From Aureibaculum flavum (lineage in GTDB: Bacteria; Bacteroidota; Bacteroidia; Flavobacteriales; Flavobacteriaceae), in contig NZ_JAEHFJ010000002.1 in NCBI RefSeq assembly GCF_016406085.1, positions 372,001 through 436,000 on the forward strand: a DNA stretch of 64,000 nt, read 5' to 3'. The translations under genes were made by a program, and so were the position numbers. A model generated the notes under the pieces. It saw only the letters and a program-made list of their open reading frames with translations, ran no database searches and had not been told where the DNA came from. This document shows, piece after piece, positions 56,391-64,000 of the stretch (position 1 is its first letter; every line of letters begins with the position of its first letter).

Positions 56391-57299
56391 ATGAAGAATT
56401 ATTTCTACACTTTTATCCTAGTGATATTTATTTTTACAAGTTGTAATACAGCTAAAGTAGATGCTTCTAAATCAAAAATTGGAAATTCAAAAGATGTACA
56501 CGTCGTTTTATTAGCTGGTCAATCAAACATGCAAGGTGCAGGAAATTTTGATAATTTAAATGCTTCTGAAATTGAAAGAATTGAAAAAGTTTCAAGTCGA
56601 GTTTCACTAAGTTTTAACGGAGGAAAAGTAGAACCACTCTCTTATTACGATAATAAACCATCAGAAAAATATGAATTTACAAAACGCTTTGGTCCAGAGA
56701 TATTTATAGGGTTAACCTTAGCGGAAAACAATCCAAATCAAGAATTTTTATTGATAAAGCGTTCTCAAGGCGGAACCGCTTTGTATGGTGCATGGAACCC
56801 AAATTGGACAGCCGAAAAAGCGAAAGCTGTTGAAAAAGAGAAAAAGCAAAAAATTCAGCTTTACAATTTGCATATCCAAGATATAAAGGAGAATTTGAAA
56901 GCATTAGAAACTCAAAATAAAACCTATAAAATTATTGGCTTAGCTTGGATGCAAGGGGAAAACGATGCAGCAAAAGAAATTAGTGCAACAACTTACGAAG
57001 AGAATCTTAAAATTTTGATTAAAAGTTATAGAGATGAATTTGGTATTATAAACATGCCATTTGTAATCGGACAAATAAATTCAAGATACGGAAAGTATAA
57101 AGCAAAAGGTCCAGCAATGGTTCGGAAAGCTATGGAAGATGTGGCTAATTCAGATAAAAATGTTGATATCGTTAAAACAACAACGGATACGAGTTGGAGT
57201 GATTATCCTAAACATATGGATAACGTCCATTATAATGCCGAAGGACAAAAACGCTTAGGTAAGGCATTTGGAGAAAAGCTAATTATTTTAAATAAATAG
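56391..57299 (+). CDS. SGNH/sialate O-acetylesterase-like hydrolase, lipoprotein
   Basis: A 302-residue lipoprotein (lipobox FTSC, Cys18) of the SASA/SGNH esterase type. Nucleophile Ser45 in LLAGQSNMQG, an oxyanion-region Gly-Glu-Asn block (WMQGENDA near residue 185) and the catalytic Asp277-x-x-His280 in MDNVHYN are visible. Family members remove O-acetyl groups from sugars. The gene starts 3 bases after the GH42-like gene and ends 4 bases before a sulfatase gene, so it is part of the operon. Acetylation is not a usual feature of carrageenan, so its substrate is open: natural O-acetyl or another ester in the algal wall. Confidence 0.88.
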   Translation: MKNYFYTFILVIFIFTSCNTAKVDASKSKIGNSKDVHVVLLAGQSNMQGAGNFDNLNASEIERIEKVSSRVSLSFNGGKVEPLSYYDNKPSEKYEFTKRFGPEIFIGLTLAENNPNQEFLLIKRSQGGTALYGAWNPNWTAEKAKAVEKEKKQKIQLYNLHIQDIKENLKALETQNKTYKIIGLAWMQGENDAAKEISATTYEENLKILIKSYRDEFGIINMPFVIGQINSRYGKYKAKGPAMVRKAMEDVANSDKNVDIVKTTTDTSWSDYPKHMDNVHYNAEGQKRLGKAFGEKLIILNK

Positions 57300-57303
57300 A
57301 GCT

Positions 57304-58830
57304 ATGAAAAACTATTTGATACTATTTGTTGTTATTGTTTTTTATTCATGTAAAAATGAAAAACCTTCTCATACGAAAATAGCTCAAAAACCAAATATTG
57401 TCTTTGTATTAGTGGATGATTTAGGCTATGCTGATGTAGGTTTTAACGGTTCAAAATATTTTGAAACACCTAATTTAGATGCTTTGGCTAAAGAAAGTTT
57501 AGTGTTAGATAATGCGTATATGTATCCCACATGTTCGCCATCAAGAACTGCAATTTTTACAGGAAAACAATCTTTCAGAACTGGAGTTTATACAGTACCT
57601 GTTCTTGAAAAGGGAACAGCGGAAGAAAATATTTTTTCACGTTGGACAGTTGGGAAAGAACATCCAATCTATGCAGAACCCTTGGCAGATGCTGGATATA
57701 AATCTATTCATCTTGGTAAATGGCATATTGTTGGTCCATATCCAGAGAAAGAATTGTCAATGGAGTTTCCATTTCATCAAAAACTGACACAACCAGAACC
57801 TGGAGATTATAGTTGGGTAGCAGCACATAAACAACCAGAAATCAGTCAGTATTATCCTGAAGGAAGAGGTTTTATAAAAAATGTAGGAGGCACATTTAGA
57901 GGTGATCCTGGATTTGAAGAAGGTGGTTATAAAAGTGAAGCAGGAGGTTATTGGGCACCATTTAGCAATCCTTTTATAGACAAAAAAACAGACGATAATT
58001 GGTTAACCGATAGACTTACAGACGATGCTATTGCGTTTATGGATTCTCATAAAGAAGAACCTTTCTTAATCAACTTAAATTTTTATGCAGTTCACAGACC
58101 AATTAAGTCGCGTAGTGAAAAGTTGTATAAAAAATATATGACTAAACCTGTTGATTCAGTTTTAGGTCAAGGTATTGGTAAGAACGCAAAAGCAAAGGAA
58201 TTAATGGCAAAATATGCCACAATGCTAGAATCTGTTGATGATAATATACAACGCGTAATTGACTATTTAGATAAAAACGGACTTAGAGAAAACACCATAA
58301 TTATTTTAACATCAGATAATGGTTACCATAGAATAGCAAGTGCAAATAAGCAATTAAGAGGAGCAAAAGGAGATATTTACGAAGGTGGAATAAAAGTACC
58401 AATGTTGGTGAATTGGCCAAAGAAGGTAATACCAAGACGAAGTGAAGTTGCGGTTTCGGGGTTAGATGTTTTTCCAACGCTAATGGATTTAGCAAAAATT
58501 GAAGATTATAATGGACAATTAGATGGTGCTTCAATGACTAGCTTATTTCAAACAGATGATAAATCTCTAAAAGAACGACCCTTGTTTTGGCATTTAGCAA
58601 GTCAATATAAACATGGTACTTGTTCTGTAATTAGAAAAGGAAATTATAAGTTAATTCAATTTTTAGCGGATGGTAAATTGGAACTATATGATTTAAAAAA
58701 CGATCAAAAAGAAAGTCATAATCTCGTTGAAGAACAACCAGAATTAACAACAAAATTATTGGTAGAATTAGTGGATTGGCGAAAAAACAATATGGTGCCT
58801 TTACCACCAAATTCTGTTTTGAAATTTTAG
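57304..58830 (+). CDS. S1 sulfatase, lipoprotein (CSPSR)
   Basis: A 508-residue sulfatase with lipobox FYSC (Cys16) and formylglycine precursor Cys77 in TCSPSRTAIFTG. Motifs: LVDDLGYADVGFNG, GKWHIVGPYP and LTSDNGYHRIA. A glycine-rich insert of about 50 residues (around 175-225) separates it from close family members. It looks like the GalNAc-6-sulfatase/arylsulfatase A type. It is 4 bases after the esterase gene and 59 bases before the next sulfatase. The attacked sulfate position is unknown. Confidence 0.92.
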   Translation: MKNYLILFVVIVFYSCKNEKPSHTKIAQKPNIVFVLVDDLGYADVGFNGSKYFETPNLDALAKESLVLDNAYMYPTCSPSRTAIFTGKQSFRTGVYTVPVLEKGTAEENIFSRWTVGKEHPIYAEPLADAGYKSIHLGKWHIVGPYPEKELSMEFPFHQKLTQPEPGDYSWVAAHKQPEISQYYPEGRGFIKNVGGTFRGDPGFEEGGYKSEAGGYWAPFSNPFIDKKTDDNWLTDRLTDDAIAFMDSHKEEPFLINLNFYAVHRPIKSRSEKLYKKYMTKPVDSVLGQGIGKNAKAKELMAKYATMLESVDDNIQRVIDYLDKNGLRENTIIILTSDNGYHRIASANKQLRGAKGDIYEGGIKVPMLVNWPKKVIPRRSEVAVSGLDVFPTLMDLAKIEDYNGQLDGASMTSLFQTDDKSLKERPLFWHLASQYKHGTCSVIRKGNYKLIQFLADGKLELYDLKNDQKESHNLVEEQPELTTKLLVELVDWRKNNMVPLPPNSVLKF

Positions 58831-58889
58831 ATTAAACCAATGTTGAAATTATAAGTCAAATTGATTTAGTCTTATATAAAACTTAAAAA

Positions 58890-60392
58890 ATGAATTCAAA
58901 ATTTTTAAAAATATCATTATTCGTTTGTTGTTGCATGTTTTTGTCTTGTAATGCACAAAAAGGGAATAAAACAACTCAAACAACCGTTAAAAAGAAACCT
59001 AACCTCATCATCATTCACACCGATGAGCACAACTTCAGAACATTAAGTTGCTATCAAAAATTATTGACAGAAGATCAAGCCTTTGTTTGGGGAAAAGGGA
59101 ATAATTCGACAACGCCAAATATTGATAGATTGGCAGATGAAGGTGCCATTAGCACGAGTTACTATGCATCTTCTCCCGTTTGTACACCATCGCGTGCTTC
59201 ATTAATGACGGGTTTATATCCACAAGCAACAGGAGCACCTAAAAATGGGCTTCATATTAGAGAAGATGTACCAACGTTTGCAACTATTCTAAGAGCTCAA
59301 GGATACGCAACATCATACGTTGGTAAATGGCATTTAGCAGGTCATGAGAAATACACATTTAATATTAAGTATAAAGCAGGTTTTGATGATAACCGTTATA
59401 TGATGCGTGGTGGACATGCACCCTATTTCAAACTTTCTCAAGACGGTTCTGTAATCACTGGAATTAATGAAAAGGTTGCGGCCAAATTAAATAAGGGTGA
59501 GTTCGTTCATGTAACAGATTTCTTTACAAATAAAACACTCGAAATTCTAGAACGAGATAAAAACAAACCATTTGCGTTGATGTTATCCATTCCAGATCCA
59601 CATACGCCAGATGTTGCGAGACCACCTTATGATAGAATGTATAAGGATTTAAAAATTGAAGCACCAAAAACAATGGCATCGGAATATACAGCTATTAAAC
59701 CGTCTTGGGCAACAGATAAAACTAAGAACGAAACTATTGGAGCAAAATCTTTTGAGAATAAAAAAGAAACAAGTGCTTTAAAACAGTATTTCGGTATGGT
59801 AAGTCATATCGATGATAGTGTAGGTCGAGTTCTTAAATTTTTGGAGGATAATAATTTAGTGGAAAACACTATAATTATTTTCACTTCAGATCATGGAGAT
59901 ATGTTTTTTGAACATAACCGTAGAAATAAAGGTGTGCCTTATGAAGCTTCTGCTAGAATTCCATTTGTTATTCGTTATCCTAACAAAATACCAGCCCATA
60001 AAGTGATTAATACAGCGTATACAAATGTAGACTTTGCACCAACGATTTTAAGCTTAATGAATGTCAAAACTGATGCTAAGTTTCATGGTTTAGATACCTC
60101 TAAAGATTTTACAAATACTAAAAAAGTAGTCGATAGTGATAGAATTACATATTACGCCAAATCTGGTGGATGGTGGGTAACTGCGGTAAATGATCGTTAT
60201 AAATTAGTTATTGATAAAAAGGAAAAGCCCTATTTGTTCGACCTAGAAAAGGATCCTGATGAGTTGATTAACTTTTACTACCATAAGGACTATAAAGACA
60301 TAGCAAATATGATGCAAACCGAGTTGTTTAAGCAGTTAAAAAAGTATGATGAGCCAGGATTAAAAGGCAAACAAAGCTTTATTACGGAGTGA
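58890..60392 (+). CDS. S1 sulfatase, choline-sulfatase-like branch, lipoprotein (CTPSR)
   Basis: A 500-residue sulfatase with a lipobox FLSC (Cys20) and formylglycine precursor Cys98 in VCTPSRASLMTG. Motifs: IHTDEHNFRTLSCY, GKWHLAGHEK and FTSDHGDMFFEH. The N-terminal part carries an extra segment (EDQAFVWGKGN, about 60-72) before the TPNIDRLADEG block. It differs clearly from the other three sulfatases of the operon, which suggests a separate sulfate position. It has a 100-base gap before the next sulfatase gene, with no clear promoter in it. Confidence 0.92.
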   Translation: MNSKFLKISLFVCCCMFLSCNAQKGNKTTQTTVKKKPNLIIIHTDEHNFRTLSCYQKLLTEDQAFVWGKGNNSTTPNIDRLADEGAISTSYYASSPVCTPSRASLMTGLYPQATGAPKNGLHIREDVPTFATILRAQGYATSYVGKWHLAGHEKYTFNIKYKAGFDDNRYMMRGGHAPYFKLSQDGSVITGINEKVAAKLNKGEFVHVTDFFTNKTLEILERDKNKPFALMLSIPDPHTPDVARPPYDRMYKDLKIEAPKTMASEYTAIKPSWATDKTKNETIGAKSFENKKETSALKQYFGMVSHIDDSVGRVLKFLEDNNLVENTIIIFTSDHGDMFFEHNRRNKGVPYEASARIPFVIRYPNKIPAHKVINTAYTNVDFAPTILSLMNVKTDAKFHGLDTSKDFTNTKKVVDSDRITYYAKSGGWWVTAVNDRYKLVIDKKEKPYLFDLEKDPDELINFYYHKDYKDIANMMQTELFKQLKKYDEPGLKGKQSFITE

Positions 60393-60492
60393 TAATTAGC
60401 TATAAAACCTATGGCGACATTAATTTTACCATAAACGACACACTACCCTATGCGTAGGTTACCTTTGATTTATAATCTTTAAAATACTTAAA

Positions 60493-62016
60493 ATGAAATT
60501 TACATTATCTAAAACTTTACTATATTTAGTTGTATGCGTTATCTGTTTTTCTTGTAATTCACAAAAGAAAGTAGCCGAAAAAAAACCAAATATCCTGTGG
60601 ATAGTTGCTGAAGACTTATCGCCTTTTATGGGCTGTTACGGAGATTCTATAAATGCTGGACATACCCCAGTTATAGATAAATTGGCTAGTGAAGGCGTGC
60701 TTTTTAAACGTGCTTATGCTAGTGCTCCAGTTTGTTCTGCAGCAAGATCTGCATTTATTACAGGTGTTATGCAAACTACAACAGGAACTCATAATCATAG
60801 ATCTAGTAGATTTACTGATGATAGTATTGTACCTCAAGATTTACGTATTCTTTTACCTAAAGACATGAAAACCATTCCTGAATTAATGAAGGATGCTGGA
60901 TATTTTACCTTTAATAGTGGAAAAGATGATTATAATTTCCATTATGATAGAAGAGCTTTATATGATGTGGGTACAAAAGAGAACTATAAGGCAGGTATGA
61001 ACGGTTGGCAAGGAAATCATGCTATTGATTACATGACGGTAAAGAATTATGTATGGAGTTCAAGACCTGATAAAAACCAGCCTTGGTTTGGCCAAGTACA
61101 AATAATGGGAGGAAAAAAAGATGCTAAGTATGTTCGAGAAGGTGAGAAATTAGAGCCAAACGATGTGCCTTTGCCTCCTTATTTCCCTAATATCCCATCG
61201 CAACGCGAAGCTTGGACAACACACTACAATGCAAATAGAGGGTCTGATGTTACGGTTGAAAATATATTAAAACAATTGGAAGCAGATGGCGAGCTGGAAA
61301 ACACTATCATCTTTTTCTTTTCAGATCATGGAAGCCCAACGTCTCTTCGTCATAAACAATTTTGTTATGAAGGCGGTTTGTTAGTGCCCTTAATGATTAA
61401 GGGGAATCATCCAGCTTTAAAAGCAGGTGTTGTAAGAAACGATTTGGTATCATTATTAGATGTGTCGGCTACAACTTTAGCCATGGGAGGAGCTGTTATG
61501 CCAAAATATTTAGACGGTAAAGATTTGTTTGTTAAAGACTTTAAAGAGTCAAAATATGTTATAGGAGCAAGAGATAGATGTGATTATACCATTGACAGAA
61601 TAAGGACTGTAGTTTCTAAAGACTTCCGTTATATTAAAAACTTTTTTCCAGAAAGACCAATGATGCAGGCGGGCTACAGAGATAATAAGCCAATTGTAAA
61701 GGATCTAAAAAAAGCTCATGAAGAAGGTAAATTAACCCCATACCAAGAAAAACATTGGTTTGGAGTACGACCTGTTGAAGAGTTATATGATTTAAAAGCA
61801 GATCCAGATGAAATGAATAACCTGGCTGAAAATCCTGAATTTTCTAAAGTTCTTTTAGAACACAGAACCGTTTTAGAAAATTGGATAAAAGATACGGATG
61901 ATAAAGGGCAATATCCAGAAGATGCGGCTCAATTAGAAGCGACATTTAATTTATGGAAAGACAGACCACGATTTAAAAATGCAAAAGTTAATCCTGAGTA
62001 TGATCAGTTTAGATAA
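60493..62016 (+). CDS. S1 sulfatase, heparan-N-sulfatase-like branch, lipoprotein (CSAAR)
   Basis: A 507-residue sulfatase with lipobox CFSC (Cys21). Like the sulfatase at 50815 it has the C-x-A-x-R form: Cys81 in PVCSAARSAFITG. Motifs: IVAEDLSPFMGCYGDS, FNSGKDDYNFHYD (the usual GKWH replaced by GKDDY) and FFSDHGSPTS. This branch includes galactan-acting sulfatases, so a role in removing galactose sulfates is likely. The replaced GKWH block is notable, since that Lys-His pair normally helps bind the sulfate. It is the last complete gene before the truncated propeller protein, 78 bases downstream. Confidence 0.9.
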   Translation: MKFTLSKTLLYLVVCVICFSCNSQKKVAEKKPNILWIVAEDLSPFMGCYGDSINAGHTPVIDKLASEGVLFKRAYASAPVCSAARSAFITGVMQTTTGTHNHRSSRFTDDSIVPQDLRILLPKDMKTIPELMKDAGYFTFNSGKDDYNFHYDRRALYDVGTKENYKAGMNGWQGNHAIDYMTVKNYVWSSRPDKNQPWFGQVQIMGGKKDAKYVREGEKLEPNDVPLPPYFPNIPSQREAWTTHYNANRGSDVTVENILKQLEADGELENTIIFFFSDHGSPTSLRHKQFCYEGGLLVPLMIKGNHPALKAGVVRNDLVSLLDVSATTLAMGGAVMPKYLDGKDLFVKDFKESKYVIGARDRCDYTIDRIRTVVSKDFRYIKNFFPERPMMQAGYRDNKPIVKDLKKAHEEGKLTPYQEKHWFGVRPVEELYDLKADPDEMNNLAENPEFSKVLLEHRTVLENWIKDTDDKGQYPEDAAQLEATFNLWKDRPRFKNAKVNPEYDQFR

Positions 62017-62094
62017 AAATGGCATCTTTTTTAAAACAAATTAAACGAAGTCCATTTTTTAAAGTCTAATAATCCAATTCTATAATCTTTTAAA

Positions 62095-64000
62095 ATGAAA
62101 AAAATATTTATGGCTTTCGTTTTTGCATTAATAGCATTTACGATTTCTGCACAGCACTTTATAACAGAAGGAAATGCTATTAGACATACTATTGCTGCTT
62201 CAGTAAATGGGGAATCTGTATTGTTTATAGGAGAATTAGATGGAAGCGTCTCTTCGTATACGCTAGGAGGAGAACAACGCTGGCGAGTGGCTACCCATGA
62301 TCCCGCTGTGCTTTTCGAAATTGAAGCTGCAGATATTAATAATGATGGTAATGATGATTTATTAGTTGCAAATGCCAACGGAAACATCTATTGTTACGAT
62401 AGTTCAGGAAAACTATTATGGCAATTTGCTTCGGATCATAAAGTACGTTTTTCTGAAGTTGCAGTTGTTAAAAACAAAGGTAATGTTCAGATTTTTGCAG
62501 GTGGAAATGATCGTACATTATATGAATTAGATACTAGGGGAAAGCTAGTTTCAGAAACGAAAACTGAAGGTGTTGTTAGAAAATTGGAAGCTGGTAATTT
62601 TGTCAACTCAGAAACAGAAAGCCTTTTTCTAATGACGTACAGTTATGATAAATTCCGTTGGGAGTTTTTAGGGTTCATGGATGCCAATTCAAAAGTAGTC
62701 ATTAAAAGCGTTGATGATAAGGAAAAGTATTTAAAAAAATTAACAAAAGCAATGGTTACTGATATTACGATTGCTGATATCAATGGGGATAAAAAAGACG
62801 ACATCTTATTTTTTGGAGACGATAAGTTTAAACCTTTATTTACAGCTTTAGATAGTGACTTCAACATTATTGCAGAATATCAAGGCAATAATAAACAAAC
62901 ACAGCGTTATGCACATTCTCAAGGAGCATTTTTACCAAGTAGAAATGAGATTATGTTTCAACATGGTGGTATTTTACTGGTTTTAGATAACAAAGGAAAG
63001 TTAATTAAATCATCAGGCGAACGTTATGGTAAAATGGTGTTTAGTGATTTTGCAGTCGAACAAAAATCGAATCAACTTATAGCTGGCGGAACTGTAGATG
63101 GAGGCAATGCGATTTGTTTTTATGATTTAACAAGAGATAATTGGTTTAAGACGAACCATAATAAAGAAGGCAGAATGCTCGAGGTCGAAAAAAATATTGC
63201 CACTCTTTATGAGCAAACACTAAATTTTAAATTACCTAGTTATCAAACTAAATCGGAAAAAGAATGGGTTATGATTACAAAAAGTAATACCGATTCTAGG
63301 CTAGAAAAACTAGATGGTGGAGATATTACATTTGTGATTCAAAAAGCACCTAAGGAATCTACTGATCGATCGCATTTAGTGGCAATTATGGGAGATGTTG
63401 CCTTAAAAAAAGATAAGCGTGGTAAATACCAAGATTCAAGAGAAGATATAATACAAATGGCTAGAGATTTTGAAGCAGAAGGTCAACCATTCACATTTTG
63501 GGCTGGTCATGGAAATGATCCATTTTATATTCAGATTGAAACTTTAGAGCAAATATTAGAAGTTGCACCAAATACCTGTTATGGTTTTGTATATGCAGAA
63601 ATGGCGAATGTTGAAGATCCTAGAGTTATTCATTATGTAAAGGAATATATGCCAAGACTTGCTAAGGCAATCCGGAAAAATAATAAGGCAAAACTATACT
63701 TTAGATATAAAAATATGTTTTGGGCTGCAACTTCACACTTACCATTATGGAAAGACATGTTCTTCTCAAAGAAATATAGCGATATTTTAGCACCTGCTTC
63801 TGAAGACACAAGTAATCGCACACAAGACTTAAATTTAGCAGGTCGTGTTGGTATGCATTCAGGAGGTTATGTAAATGATTATGCAATGCGACTAATTGAT
63901 GATAACCCTACAAGTTGGAGACCATTGTCGCCAGGCGGACAAAATTCAGTATCGCCATATTTAAGACAAGGCGTAATAATGGCAGCATATGGAGCAAGAT
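62095..64000 (+). CDS. Beta-propeller glycoside hydrolase-like protein, second copy (partial, GH150-like)
   Basis: An open frame from the ATG at 62095 runs, without a stop, off the right edge (635 codons seen). It begins with a signal peptide (ending FTISAQ) and no lipobox, so it should be soluble. The N-terminal propeller (AADINNDGNDDLLVAN, ADINGDKKDDILFF) and the catalytic-like half are clearly homologous to the protein at 47915: WAGHGNDPF (Trp469), YAE (Glu502, again 33 residues later), LYFRYKNMFW, and ASEDTS (Glu570). Overall it has diverged strongly from that copy. Both copies flank the operon's glycosidase and sulfatase genes. If the first is a lambda-carrageenase, this one probably attacks the same backbone with different sulfation or length preference. 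Confidence 0.72.
   Translation, partial: MKKIFMAFVFALIAFTISAQHFITEGNAIRHTIAASVNGESVLFIGELDGSVSSYTLGGEQRWRVATHDPAVLFEIEAADINNDGNDDLLVANANGNIYCYDSSGKLLWQFASDHKVRFSEVAVVKNKGNVQIFAGGNDRTLYELDTRGKLVSETKTEGVVRKLEAGNFVNSETESLFLMTYSYDKFRWEFLGFMDANSKVVIKSVDDKEKYLKKLTKAMVTDITIADINGDKKDDILFFGDDKFKPLFTALDSDFNIIAEYQGNNKQTQRYAHSQGAFLPSRNEIMFQHGGILLVLDNKGKLIKSSGERYGKMVFSDFAVEQKSNQLIAGGTVDGGNAICFYDLTRDNWFKTNHNKEGRMLEVEKNIATLYEQTLNFKLPSYQTKSEKEWVMITKSNTDSRLEKLDGGDITFVIQKAPKESTDRSHLVAIMGDVALKKDKRGKYQDSREDIIQMARDFEAEGQPFTFWAGHGNDPFYIQIETLEQILEVAPNTCYGFVYAEMANVEDPRVIHYVKEYMPRLAKAIRKNNKAKLYFRYKNMFWAATSHLPLWKDMFFSKKYSDILAPASEDTSNRTQDLNLAGRVGMHSGGYVNDYAMRLIDDNPTSWRPLSPGGQNSVSPYLRQGVIMAAYGAR

Noticed and set aside
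62031-62387. A 118-codon minus-strand frame near the right end
   Set aside because: It lies opposite the start of the long open frame of the second propeller protein, which has a signal peptide and clear homology to the protein at 47915.

Overview
The window is AT-rich DNA from a marine Bacteroidota bacterium, most likely a flavobacterium. The evidence is one SusC/SusD pair, two one-piece hybrid two-component sensors, many lipoprotein signal peptides, eight formylglycine (S1) sulfatases, and the scarcity of clear Shine-Dalgarno sequences. The region is a polysaccharide utilisation island for sulfated galactans. The gene content points to carrageenans, although no substrate can be proven from sequence alone.

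Layout. The minus-strand half (1-37800) reads leftward. It begins with an AraC regulator and SusC/SusD. A strong terminator follows, then a long run: sulfatase, two tandem GH16 enzymes, GH127, an FG-GAP/ASPIC protein, a sugar porter, a DUF4380-like protein, sulfatase, GH16, sulfatase. After this come three catabolic genes: an enolase-superfamily cycloisomerase, an aldehyde dehydrogenase and an HpcH/HpaI aldolase. A GH3-transketolase-transaldolase set, a galactose mutarotase and a hybrid two-component sensor complete this half. At the left edge is the 5' end of another exported protein. The plus-strand half starts with galT, galK and an isolated sulfatase. Next is a 1.2-kb gene-free stretch holding broken tRNA 3' ends and terminators. 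A second hybrid sensor then heads an operon: a beta-propeller glycosidase-like protein, sulfatase, GH110, a GH42-like enzyme, an SGNH esterase, three more sulfatases, and a second copy of the beta-propeller protein that runs off the right edge.

How the parts may work together. In the minus-strand locus, GH16 endo-enzymes and sulfatases would shorten and desulfate a 3,6-anhydrogalactose-containing galactan (kappa/iota-carrageenan type). GH127 would release 3,6-anhydro-D-galactose. The dehydrogenase, cycloisomerase and aldolase would turn it into pyruvate and glyceraldehyde. No 2-keto-3-deoxy-galactonate kinase is present, so this looks like a non-phosphorylated version of the known pathway. 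The plus-strand operon has no anhydro-sugar enzymes. It has a GH110 alpha-1,3-galactosidase, a GH42-like beta-galactosidase candidate, four sulfatases, and two proteins resembling the lambda-carrageenase type (GH150; inferred). This fits a galactan of sulfated galactose only, such as lambda-carrageenan. Galactose from either arm would enter the Leloir pathway through galM, galK and galT, which lie between or beside the two loci.

Main uncertainties. The GH150 assignment, the exact GH16 subfamilies and the sulfatase positional specificities are inferences. No formylglycine-generating enzyme is visible in the window, although all eight sulfatases need one.
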